Part shown: piece by piece, positions 1 through 15,450 of the stretch
Numbering within the stretch: the first letter of the stretch is position 1
Layout: every line of letters starts with the position of its first letter
Assembly (NCBI GenBank): GCA_001430745.1
Contig: KQ481955.1
Location: forward strand, 572,191 to 589,122
From: Auxenochlorella pyrenoidosa
Taxonomy: Eukaryota; Chlorophyta; Trebouxiophyceae; Chlorellales; Chlorellaceae
Direction of reading: 5' to 3'
Length of the DNA: 16,932 bases
The notes under the pieces: generated by a model
What the model was told of the DNA's origin: nothing
The model's database searches: none
What the model saw: the letters and a program-made list of their open reading frames with translations, nothing else
Made by a program: the position numbers and the translations under genes

Positions 1-492
1 GGAGGTGGACACGTCCACAACCTGGGGGCGGGGGAGAGGGGGCCGGGGGAGCGGGGGTTGGCGGCAGGACTCGGGCGGTGATGGGCACGCGTGGCCAGCA
101 GAGCGGCCGGCGGCAGGGATTGAGGCCAGCGGGTGCTCTCGGCTACGCGCAACGTCATGCCTGTGCGCCTGTGCAGACACAGCACACAGCCAGGCCGCAG
201 AACGGGTGGCGCACCTTGCAGGGGCGGCCCTTGATCACGATGTACGCGTTCTTGCGCACGGTACCGGCCTGCTGGGGGCTGCGCAGCGCGGGGGAGCGAA
301 AGGGGCGGGCTGGGTGAGCCGCAAGGCGGGTGGGACTGCTGCCTCAGCACAGCTCCACCGACACGCGAGGCAATGCGCAGCACAGCACCGCGCTCAGCGC
401 GCCGGTGGCGTCAGCGCTCACTAGGTCAGCGAGGCGCCGGCATCGGCGCTCTCGAAGTGCACGTCATGGCCATGATCCTCGTGGTCGCTCAT
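1..492 (-). CDS. eIF5A: Translation factor eIF5A, N-terminal part (cut by left edge)
   Basis: eIF5A binds the ribosome and helps peptide-bond formation at difficult stretches such as polyproline; it acts in the cytosol after its lysine is converted to hypusine. Three exons are visible: 492-422, 278-215 and 21-1. Exon 1 starts with MSDHEDHGHD and continues FESADAGASLT, the usual acidic eIF5A leader. Exon 2 gives YPQQAGTVRKN and IVIKGRPCK, the most conserved stretch of the eukaryotic family. Exon 3 gives VVDVSTS, and the hypusine loop would begin a few codons past the edge. Splice phases agree (TA|C for Tyr; phase 0 before VVD), with donors GTGAGC and GTGCGC. An ATG directly after a CAG with a pyrimidine tract suggests an intron ending at the start codon. 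Product identity is very secure; what lies left of base 1 is not visible. Confidence 0.95.
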
Positions 493-515
493 CTGCGGGG
501 TGGAGGAGGCCGGAG
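493..515 (-). other. Probable 3' splice site ending directly at the eIF5A start codon
   Basis: Read on the minus strand, a C/T-rich tract (CTCC, CCTCCTCC, CACCCC) ends in GCAG, and the next base is the A of the eIF5A ATG at 492. This looks like a complete acceptor site. The 5'UTR would then be split by an intron whose donor lies further right, in the GC-rich stretch up to about 1.9 kb. The donor could not be chosen from sequence alone. Confidence 0.5.
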
Positions 516-1991
516 GGGAGGGGGGGGGCCGGCCACAGCGATTATTGCACTCTGTCGCAGCCGCCCAAAATGCGGGAGGGGATGCACATGCACAAAGCTG
601 GAGCATGTGTGCCGACCAGGCGCCGCTGCCAGCGCACTGCTGCGGGCGCCGGGTTGCTGCTTGCGGGCTTGCGGGCCGCTGGCAGGCGCTGCTCTTGGCC
701 GGGAAGCCGCAGCTTTGCTCCAGGCTGTGAGGCGCCCGTGCACTGTTGGGCAGGGTGCCTTGCTGCGACTTTCTGCGAGAGGTCTGCCTGCTGGGCTGCG
801 GTGGAAGCCGCTGTCTCGTGGCCTCTGTGCCTAGGCCACCGCTGGAGGGGTGGCTGCACTCCTCGCCCACTGCGGCCTGTCGGATGCAACATCGCTGTCC
901 AAAAACCTGTGAAGGCTGCGCAGGCTGCCCAGGCCGCCCAGCCGCCATCCGCTCCTTGCCGCAGGCGCTGCTTCCATTGATGCGCACGGCCGGGCGGCAC
1001 TGTCGATGGCTGCTGACGCCCACACGTCTGCTGTAACCAACGGCCACGCGCCGGCAGCCCTGCCTGGCAGCGGCGGCCCATCACCCATGCACCTCTCCCG
1101 CAGCCCCAGGCCAGCGCACCGTGGCAGGACAGCAGCAACTACGCCCCAGACAGTCCTGTCAAAGAGGCAGACCACGTCTGGCATCCCACGCTTCAGGGCG
1201 CGAGCCCGGGTCGGGCCATTTCTTGCACAGCACAACTCACTCGCTTTCGCTCGCTTGCTTGCCCATTGCATTCGGCAATGTGCACATTGAGCAACAAGCA
1301 TTTGCACAAGAGGCGGCCATCACTGCTGCAAGCGACTGGCGGGCAGTCCTTTCCGTGCAGAAAGCCTCTGTGTTCCTCGGTCCTTCAGCAGCATGCTAGA
1401 AGGCATTGAATGTGGCACTGCAGTTTCAATCGCCCTGATGCCCCCGCAGCCTGCAACTGCTGCCGCTGCCGCTGCCAGCTGACTTGTGCTGCTCACTGCT
1501 TGGTGGGGGCAGTGTTGCGAGGCGTTTCACACCCACCTTGGCCAACACAGTGCTGTTAGTTGCTTTATGTGGGGTGTTAGCTTGCAAATTGGCAGAGCAG
1601 GTGGTGGAGCGGCAAGGGGAATCAACGATCATGGTTCACCGGTGTGTACAGGGAGCAAGGGAGCCAGGCTACGACAGCCAGTTGCCTGGTCAAAATTTTT
1701 GGAGGCTGGGGTTTACTGTAAAAGACCTTAGACTTTAAGGCGGCTGGTGCCTGGTGCTGCGCAGCACGAGCAGGGCTCTGCCAAAACACTGCGCTCAACA
1801 TGTGTGCAGGCGTGCTGCATTCCGTGAGGCAAAGAGTGCAACCAGCATCCATGCCTGCCCAGGCCGGGCGCATGAAGAACCCAGGATCTCGAGAATGCTG
1901 AGCACTTGGGATGAAACTCAGAGGGAACTGACACACAGCCAAAGGCCCTGTAGTCATACATCGCAGAACACTTCTGCACTGCTGCCAGTCA
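493..1991. other. Intergenic region: eIF5A promoter/5'UTR and glycoside hydrolase 3' flank
   Basis: No reading frame here shows the codon use or protein motifs of the neighbouring genes. It should contain the 3'UTR of the hydrolase at its right end and the promoter, transcription start and 5'UTR of eIF5A at its left end. About 1480-1740 is less GC-rich than the rest. The green-algal polyadenylation motif TGTAA does not occur on the minus strand near the hydrolase stop; it occurs on the plus strand near 1707, where no plus-strand gene was found. I see no RNA gene. Confidence 0.6.
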
Positions 1992-4900
1992 TTAGGTGGC
2001 TGCAGCCAAGAGCAGCGGCACCTCTCCCACCATCACGCTGGCCGCGCCCCCGCCCAGCTGGGTCTTTGCGCCCGTGATGGCATCCTGCCAGTACGCCGCT
2101 GCCCAGGAGGCAGGCAGCGCCAGCTTTGCCCTGGCATCCGGCAGCCACACAATCCAGGAGCGGCGGGGGCCGGCCCCTGCGTCGCGCTGCAGCTGGGCCA
2201 CCCAGATGCCGTCGGTGCGGGAGCCAATGGAAGTCATGCGGGCACCCATCATCCACGTCATCACCTGCACCACAGGGCGGCCACAGGGGGCGACGTAAGT
2301 GCGTTTATCTCTGACAGCAAGCAGGACAGCGGTGGCGATACATGCACACAGCAGCACTTGCCCACGGACCCGCAGCCCACCACCTCAGGGCACTGCCAGG
2401 ACAGCTGTGCGCCCGGGCCCTCGCCCCAGCCTGCAGCCCAGCCCAGCAAGGCGGTCCGCAATACAGGAAAAAGCACCTTCAGAGCCAGCGTGGCACCATG
2501 GGCGGGTTGCAGCCAGGCGGTGTGCGAGGCAGCGGTACACCCCACCGACCTGGCGGTACGCCCTGCCTGCAGGGTCCAGCCGGGTCGCGTCGCCGCTGCC
2601 GTTGTGGTAGCCAAGGGTCAAGCCCTCGTACTGGGTGTAGCGCCCGGTGTCGTAGGCATACCAGCAGGACGTCTTCATGCCCAGGCCCCACTGCAACACC
2701 AGCGAACGTGCCACAAAGCCGGCAGCGCTCGTCGGGCTGATGCCCGTGTTGACCACGTCCAGCCCGCCCTCAGTGTTCCAGATGGGCAGGCGGTTCAGAC
2801 CATAGGCGGCCAGCACCTGCAGGGAGCAAGGCAGGCGGCCAGGATGGGCACGGTGCATAACTAATGAACCATCGCACGGCCTGCAGGCACAGCGGGCACT
2901 GCCGGACTGGCAGGGAGGGTTGCACGACTGTGCACCAAACGCCCGGCAGGCATGGCTCATGGGTGCACGGCCGGCTGCCCGCCCCCCCAGCACGGCTGAC
3001 CTGGCGCAGCGTGGGCAGCACGATGGCAGCCTGCTCGGGGGTGTCCACGTACGCGTGCCACGCGAAGCCCCGGGACAGCTGGCCGCCGCCAGCTGCCAGG
3101 TAGCTGGCCAGCCAGGACATGGTGCCCAGCGAGTCGCCACCAGACATGGGGGCCGTCAGCAGCACCGCCGCGGGGTCCTCCTGCGCCAGCACAGCGGCGG
3201 TGGCCGCCTCCAGCAGCACCAGCTCCTCGGGGCCACCGGTGTAGAATATGACGTCACCCTTCGTCACATCCCCCTGCAACCCAACCAACACAAAGCGCAA
3301 GTGAGATTGTGAGCTGGCAGCTCGAGTCGGGGGGCAGCGAGGCAGCGCAGGCTGCGCAGGCAGCTGCTCGGCACCACTGCACTGCAGCACCAGCAGCAGC
3401 GGCAGCAGCAGCGGCTGGCTGTGTGGCAACCCTGCACGCCGGCAGCACTGGACCCACTCACTCGCAGGTCAGGTTCATTCCACACCTGTACACTCAGGCA
3501 AGGCAGCGGGGGAAAAGGGGCAGGTCACCGCGGCAGATGGCCAACCCACTTGAGGAAGCGCGTGCGCCCTGCGCGCCTAGTAGTATGCGGTGCTGTGTCT
3601 GCTGCTCGCGGGCCGCCAGCGGCATGCATCTGCACGATCAGTTGAGCCTGCTGCCACCCGACACACACGCACGAACACAGAGGCCCTCACCTCGTACGCA
3701 TGGATCCTGCCCCTGTACCGCCTGGCCAGCGCCCTGACAAACGCTATCCAGTCGGCGAGGCGCTTGGGGGGCGCGGCCACCCCCACCCCCCATGTGGCCT
3801 CCTCGTTGGGGCGCTGCGACGCCCATCGGGGGCTCTGCCCCAGCGTGAACAGCACCTGCGGCAGTACCAGCCGGTGCGTGGTGGGGGCAACCAAAGCAAG
3901 TTGTTCAGTTCGTCCCCAGGGGCACGGTGCAGCTGAGCTTTCCATGGTGGTGGCCAGAGGTGTGCTGCTTCGGAGCAGGACAGCGCACAGAGGGCCCATC
4001 TGCCATGCAGGTGGCGCTGTAATAATTGGGCTCCCGCACGGCCGGCCGGACTCGCCTTCTGCTGGCGCTTGTTAGCCTGCTGGATGAGGTAGTCGGCGGC
4101 CGTCCAGTTGTACTTGCCGGGCCCGTCGTGCTGCACGCGAGGAGCGGTGCAGGCGGCCGCATGCATTAGCTGCGTCAGCGGGACAGCCATGGCGCCGCCA
4201 GCACAGCATGCACAACACGCCAGGCGGCTGCGGGCATGGGGTTGACGCGTGCGCCACCAGTGCGCGTCGGCCCCCCAGGGCCCAGCAACGCTCAGGCGCG
4301 GCTTGCCTGGATGGTGTGCCAGGCCACGCCAGAGTCCCAGGTGCGCAGGTAGCCAAAGTCAAGGACCGGCCAGGGGTAGGCCACTGGGCCGGGCACCCCC
4401 CCGTTCCACCAGCTGTTGGTGAACGGGTTATTCAGGTTTAACCCGAAGAACTCTCGTGGCACGGCGCCCGGCGGCGGCGCCAGCGAGACGGCCCGGCGGG
4501 GCGTGCCGGGGGGCAGCGCAACCAGCGTGGCGTTTGCAAACAGGAGTGTGGCGGGGCCGCCCGCCTGGATCATGAAGAAGCAGTTCTCGTCGCCGGGGGG
4601 CGCGTACGCGTAGTCGATGTACAGCTGCTTCCAGGTGGGGCCGATGAGCGCGGAGACCTGCGCCAGAAGGGGGGACAGCCCCGATCAGCGAGTCTCATGA
4701 GTGGCAGCCAGCGGGGGATTAGCTGCCAGCTGGCTGCAGGGCTGCAATCACTGCCGCCGGTCGCCTTAGGCATCTCAGCTGCCGCCAGCCAGCCTGCCAA
4801 CATGCTCAGCGCCCTCTGGCAGCCAGCGAGCAGCCAGCCAGTCGGACGGCTTGCTCTCCCATCTTCCCGACAGACCCCAGTCAGATGCACATGCGCAGGT

Positions 4901-6623
4901 TTACGCGGCGCACACAGAGCCCGGTGCCACAACCAGACCTGGGGCTGGCCCAACTTGCCTGCCCATAGCGGGTGTAAGGGTCGAGCGTCTGACGCAGGTT
5001 CAGGGACACGACCGCCCCAGGCAGGGGGCTGCCTGCCAGCGGGACGGCTCGCGCCCAGATGCTCAGGCGGTAGGCGGCGCCGGCGGGCAGGGACATGTAC
5101 TGCCCCCACTGGCTGAAGGTGCCGCCCACGGTTGCCTGCAGGCATTTGGCCTTCCCTAGGCAGCCCGCGCCGGAGAGGACCGTGTACTTGATCGTGACAT
5201 CTGGGCCCGCATACCTGCGATGGGTGGAGTGAAACCGCGCTTCTGTGTGCATAGCCCGGCTGGGTAGGCAGAGGCTTGGCACCACAGAGGGGTTAGACAT
5301 GCAGGAGGTGGCATTGCACACCCGTACAGACATATTGGGTTGTTTGAGCCCATCCCGCGTGCACAGTCGCCTGCGCTAGGGTGAGCAGCGCTGCTCACGC
5401 TGAGTTGTCGTCCCAGCCGCCCGGCATGTTGCCGGTGATCTTGCCGTCGTTGTCGTTCACGGCGTGCAGGCCATCAGCCGTCAGCTGCGGGTTGGTGAGC
5501 AGCAGGCTTGGCCCGGGCGGCGGCGCTGCCGGTGGCATCGGGGCCACACCCTGGCTCTCCATGCTGGCGCTGGCCAGCCACAGCGTGGCGGGGCCCTCGG
5601 CGTTGATGACGAAGAAGACATCGGTCTCGCCATCACTGTCGCTGGGAAGCTTGGCAGCAGGGATGGCCAGCTGGGTCCACGATGTCCCCACATCCGCCGT
5701 CACCTGCGCCGCAGAAGGGGGTGCAGGACGGCGGGCAGGTGGGCAGCGCGCCACCGCGCAGTGTCGCGTTTACCAGGAGACACATGCGAACACCGCTCGA
5801 CCAGACTGGTTGGGGGCAGCCTCGCCCAGGGAACTCACGGTTCCGTACTCGGCGGGAGGCACCCCATTCTTCCTCAGGGTCAGCTGAACAGATACAGCAC
5901 CGCCGCCGCTCGTCGGCTGTGCACGCGCTTGGATGGCCAGGCGGTACGTGCTGCCGGCCGGCGCCGACAGGAACTGCCCAAACTGCACAAACCCCTGGAG
6001 GATGCTGATGCGCAGGCAGCTGGCGACGCCACGGCCGCAGGCGTCGCCGCTCTCTGGCGCGTAGCGGATGGAAACACCCGTCGCCCAATCAGTGTTGTCG
6101 GTCCAGCCTGCACAGCAGGTGCGGGCGGCTGGGATACCATCAGTGTGATCCGGAGGCTTGAGGCCGCAGGCTTGCAGCTTCAGCGTCCGCCAAGCCACAA
6201 CGGATCGGCCGGGTGGCGCAGCACCCCAGGCCGGTGGGTGAGCAGCAGGCGCACGAGCTCGGGAAGCATGCTGCATTGTGTGGCAGGCGCGGCAGGCCAC
6301 ACAAGTGTGCAGTACGCACCCGAAACCATGGTGCCTTTGATGTCGTTCACATCGACGGCGTATGTGTTGGCGGAGGAAAAGTCCGGGTTGATGAGTAGGT
6401 TGCTTGCTGCTGCAGCTGCACAGCACGGCGGCAGGGTGCCAGGATTGAGCGCAGATGCATGCAAGATGCATGCATGATCTGGAGCAAGAGCCGCCTCCCA
6501 ACATGGCCAATGGGTGCCCTGCATTGCCACAGCCCTCCTGAAGCGCAGTCGGTTTATTCAGACATAGCCAATCGTACCTGCAATAACAAGGTGTGACGCC
6601 AGCAAGAGGGCCGCCACTGCCCG
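1992..6623 (-). CDS. Secreted clan GH-A glycoside hydrolase (GH39-like) with two N-terminal carbohydrate-binding-like modules; 5' end unresolved
   Basis: Probably hydrolyses a polysaccharide or glycoside outside the cell or in the wall by the retaining mechanism. Rebuilt exons: 6623-6578, 6409-6320, 6107-5839, 5703-5399, 5214-4959, 4657-4307, 4130-4056, 3855-3691, 3485-3462, 3273-3001, 2816-2550, 2264-1992 (TAA). They join in frame to 797 residues, numbered from the first exon. Residues 1-16 are a signal-peptide core (AVAALLLASHLVIA). About 17-187 and 201-375 are two related beta-sandwich-type modules starting LLINPDF and LLLTNPQL, joined by a Pro-rich linker (APMPPAAPPPGPS). The catalytic barrel starts near 390 (FFGLNLNNPF), with TLGQSPRWAS, acid/base WNEPDL (Glu523) and nucleophile WNTEGG (Glu634), 111 residues apart as in GH39-type enzymes. 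A small C-terminal beta domain follows (708-797). All six introns within the barrel and at its C-terminal border are phase 0. Substrate and exact family are not known. The start codon must lie in an upstream exon that I could not identify. Confidence 0.85.
3462..3485 (-). other. 24-base microexon with the catalytic acid/base Glu of the glycoside hydrolase
   Basis: Acceptor GTACAG and donor GTGAGT enclose exactly eight codons, VWNEPDLR. This contains the clan GH-A Asn-Glu-Pro signature. Flanking introns are about 205 and 188 bases and both are phase 0. Neither neighbouring exon can be extended through its splice site into anything resembling the family, so the microexon is needed to build the active site. 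Confidence 0.85.
4500..6407 (-). repeat. Tandem pair of paralogous carbohydrate-binding-like modules
   Basis: Module 1 is encoded by about 6407-5545 and module 2 by about 5510-4505. Matching landmarks in order: LLINPDF / LLLTNPQL; NDIKGTM / NDGKITGNM; GWTDNTD / GGWDDNSA; a close Cys pair (ACGRGVASC / GCLGKAKC); GQFLSAPAGSTYRLAI / GQYMSLPAGAAYRLSI; SVQLTLR / SLNLRQT; SWTQLAIP / TWKQLYID; GPATLWLA / GPATLLFA. Both have a phase-0 intron at the same place, before VTADVGTSW and VSALIGPTW. The layout resembles CBM4/9-type jelly-roll modules, but the family is not assigned. Confidence 0.75.
6578..6623 (-). other. 46-base exon encoding the signal-peptide core of the glycoside hydrolase
   Basis: On the minus strand it is bounded by the acceptor TTTCAG and the donor GTACGA. 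It encodes RAVAALLLASHLVIA and ends in phase 1, which fits the next exon so that the protein reads VIA-AAS-NLLINPDF. That is a hydrophobic core followed by an Ala-x-Ala type cleavage site. The frame has no ATG upstream before stretches that look non-coding, so an earlier exon must supply the start. ATG codons at 6787, 6778 and 6703 (minus strand, one shared frame) are candidates, but their donors are weak. Confidence 0.65.
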
Positions 6624-7718
6624 CTGAAACGTCAGTGCCACCTCAGATTGCGCCACTGCGTTTGTTGGTGAGAGGGGGGCGCACAGGTAGAGCTCTGTGT
6701 CATCACAAGAATGGTGCAACTTGGAGGCTTTGAAGCAAGACTGCGCCGTGTGTGTCGTGCAAAGTCGAATTGGCCCATAGCGCCCATGCTGGTTGGAGGC
6801 AGTACGCCCGCCGGTCGGTGGACTCGGCTGCGCCGCTGCACACTCTTCTTACTTGTGCCAGGAGCTTTCGCTTCTCACTGCGACCAGTTGTTCTGCGGTT
6901 GACTTGACCAATTCCAAGCGGTCTGCAGCTGTGCAGGGGGGCAAGGTTGCCCAAGCGCTGGAGAGTATGTGCTCAGGTTGCACACGCTCTACTCCGGCCA
7001 GAATAGCCTCCTGAAAATAGGCTGGGATGGAAGGAAGGAGGATAGGAAAAACGTGTACGCGGAAAACGCGAGTTGCCTGGAAGTCAGGGATGAATTCTGG
7101 GCTGGGTGGGCCCTGACTGCCTGTATGCAAGGTTTTGAAAGGATCAGACAGGAACGAAAGGATCTCAGCCAGGATCAGGGCGGACTTAAGGAAGGGCCCT
7201 GCTGACATCTGGCCCCCGCTGGTGCCGCTGCTGCGCCGGCGCCTGCCTTGAGCTCGCTGCGCTCTGCTTGCTGAATTGAGATCACGCACCATTGCCTGAT
7301 ATGAAGGGTCGGCTGCTGTCGTATGCTCAATCTTTGTTTCAGCCCTGTTGACTCATCCTGATGCGCCTGCGCTTGCGCCGCTGCTCTCAGCCATTGGAGA
7401 TGTCTGCTGCCGTCGGCGCCGTTCGCGCTGGGTGCCCACAGCGGAACCCGTACATGAAGGTTGTTACCGTCTGCACAAACTTAAAAATTGGAGTATGCAG
7501 GAATGGACAGCACAAAGAGTGCGGCGTGCCCCCTCTCATATTCAGTGGCAAAGACCATGCTGGCAGCAGGGCACCCGCCAGCACATGTGCACACACGCAT
7601 CCCCTGCACTGTGAGGCAGTACGAGGATCGTGCCTGCCTGCTGCCTGCTGGCGCTGCTGGCAAGCAAGGCCCGACTCCAAACCGCGCTCGGCAACCGACT
7701 CGCCGGCCGGCCAGCTGC
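6624..7718. other. Intergenic region between galactokinase and the glycoside hydrolase
   Basis: It holds the galactokinase 3'UTR on the right and the promoter plus the unresolved first exon(s) of the hydrolase on the left. Candidate donors on the minus strand are GCA|GTGAGA near 6868 and GTAAGA near 6851. No TGTAA polyadenylation motif is present on the minus strand after the galactokinase stop. A 147-codon ATG frame (7292-6849, minus) is present but has unbiased codon use and no recognisable domain. I see no RNA gene. Confidence 0.6.
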
Positions 7719-13511
<5,793 letters not shown>

Positions 13512-15447
13512 GGTGACAGGGATTTGGCGCGATCGAAGCGAAGCGGGGGCCATGAGCGAGGGGCACATGCATAAGCCAGCTGGCGGCGGTGACTGGCGGC
13601 ACCCACCCTTGGCAGCTTAGTCGAACTGCAGGAGTATGAGTAATAATTTGCACTACATACATTCGCCGCAGACAGAGACATGATAAAAGATCCAGCGGCT
13701 CGCTTTGCTCAGGAGACTAGCAGCAACTTCAGCCCACCCGATCACCAAACTCCTCTGCAGTCACCCTGGTACAAAAAGGTGGTGCGCAGCGAGGGGCCTC
13801 GCAGCTTGGTAGGAGGGTAGGTGGCTTCCACCCTCGCTTGCGGACTGCAACCCAGCACTCGGTGAGATCGCATGTCTCACGGGATACATCCTGTTGCCAT
13901 TCCTGCATCCTGCATCACCCTGCAGGCGTTCTGGCTCTGTTCCGCAAGCTGGGATCGCTGGATCTTTGCTCCTTCGACATTACCGTGCTGTGTTCTGCTT
14001 GTCCGTGCCCTGGCAGCTGCGGCGGAAGGGGGCAGCAACAGCGCGGCATGTGGCAGGGCAGTCCGCAGGCGGCGCGAGCGGCCTGTGCATTCCCGAGCAA
14101 AGCTTGTGTTAATTCCCTTCCGGTAGCATCCTGTTTTTTGTTGACACCTGGATGGCATTTTTAGCTCAGTTGCAATTGTCGAAATCTGGAGATGCGCACT
14201 GGCAGTGGTGCTGGCACCTGGGCAGAAGGCTGGCTCACCGCCAATTGCTCCCTGTTCTTCTTCGTGCATGCTCTCTTACAGCGCAGTGCCCATCTCACAC
14301 TGCGTTTCACAGGGGTGGGAAATCAGGTGACTGGCGCTTCTTTGCTTGCCTTGTGCCGGTCCGGCTGCGGCCCGGCACCCTTCGCCCAGCCCGTTCTCCC
14401 ACGCCGCAACCAGCATAGTATGAAAAGAATCATGAAATCGCCATCAAGCCCGACCTGCCCGCAAAAAAGGCCCTCTCACCACAAGGGGCACACCTCAGGC
14501 TGGGCCTGCTGGCAGTCTTGGCGCGGGCCTGCACCATCCTGATCTGTGGCTAGCCCAGGCACCCTACCTCTTCCTAGTGCTAAGGATATATGAGGCCTCG
14601 AAGGCTGGTTGTAGATTCTTATTCTGCATGAGTTTAAAGCCCTGCCTGCTGCAGCAGCTACTGAGCTGACCCACGGAGCCTCGGCTTGCGGTCCCCTCGC
14701 TCGGTACCCTTTGCTTCATTATGCACGCTCACTGCCATGCCTCCCAGGCTGAACATCCGTGCACCCACATTGCCCCCCCTGATACAGTAACCGCCTGCTT
14801 GCCTGCTGTTACCAAATCTGCGAGAGTAATTTGACGTCAGGTGCTCGCGCCGCCTGGCTGCTGGGACCGGCACGGCGACAGCCTGTGTTGATGAGGCCTT
14901 GTGTGCCAGCCTCCTGTTACACTCTTGAACGCCCGGCGATCGCGCAGATCCTGCCCCCCAACTCGGCTCGAGAGTAGAGGGCTGTTCACGGGCCGCTGGG
15001 ACCAGCTCTGCTAGGCACGCCGGTCTTCCTCACTGTCCCTTTAACTTTGACTACCTCAACAACAACACTGTTGGACTGGGAGCTGAATTTGCGTCGGAAA
15101 CAAAAGTGGAGCATTCCGCATCAGGCCCAGCAAGCACCTTGTGAGCTCGTGCTCAGGTACTCCCACAATCACCTCGAGGCCTGTGCAGCTGCTCTGCAGG
15201 GCTCAACCTGCCGTGGGCGAGGTGAGGCGCCACTCCAGTTTGCCGCTCCTGTCGGCGCTGGCGAGGCGGTGAAGGCGAAGTGGATAGTGGCGGTAAGGTC
15301 ACAAAGATGAAGGGCAGCCCTCTGTAGCCCGGGTGGGCCCTAGCCCGCGTTTGCCGCCGCGGCAAACCCGCCTGCTCCCGACGCCATAGAAGCTGGCGGG
15401 TGCTCTCTTGTTTAAGCTCTTAGCCGCTCCTCTCCCGATCGGTGCAG
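13512..15447. other. Divergent intergenic region between galactokinase and the Gln-rich gene
   Basis: The two flanking genes point away from each other, so both promoters should lie here. On the minus strand a TTTTATC element at about 13690-13684 lies some 170 bases before the galactokinase ATG. On the plus strand a GGATATATGAGG element near 14583 is a possible TATA-like element for the right-hand gene. The part from about 14100 to 14180 is less GC-rich. No frame in the region has biased codon use or a known domain. Upstream non-coding or short coding exons of the right-hand gene may lie after 14600. Confidence 0.5.
15293..15447 (+). other. Possible intron upstream of the Gln-rich reading frame
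   Basis: A strong donor (GCG|GTAAGG) at 15293 and a good acceptor (C/T-rich tract, then GTGCAG) ending at 15447 would define a 155-base intron. It ends three bases before the ATG at 15451. The frame on the left side is open and in matching phase, but has no ATG that I can support, so the upstream exon may be 5'UTR. Confidence 0.4.
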
Positions 15448-15450
15448 AAC

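Noticed and set aside
1484..1738. 84-codon plus-strand frame with a hydrophobic stretch
   Set aside because: It has no ATG at its start and no recognisable domain, and lies in the 3' flank of the hydrolase.
6849..7292. 147-codon minus-strand frame starting at a true ATG
   Set aside because: No recognised domain, codon third positions not GC-biased like neighbouring exons, and it lies in the expected UTR/promoter region. It might still contribute a first exon to the hydrolase, as it contains a GTGAGA donor in phase 0.
13872..14126. 84-codon plus-strand ATG frame
   Set aside because: No domain, unbiased codons and a chance-like Cys/Arg-rich product; not enough support for a gene.
14162..14172. 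TAGCTCAGTTG, resembling a tRNA D-arm
   Set aside because: No acceptor stem, anticodon arm or GGTTCGAAT-type T-arm at the right distance.
15047..15310. 87-codon plus-strand frame before the Gln-rich gene
   Set aside because: Its first codon is TTG, not ATG. The donor at 15293 is good and the phase fits the next exon, but coding status cannot be supported, so only the possible intron is listed.
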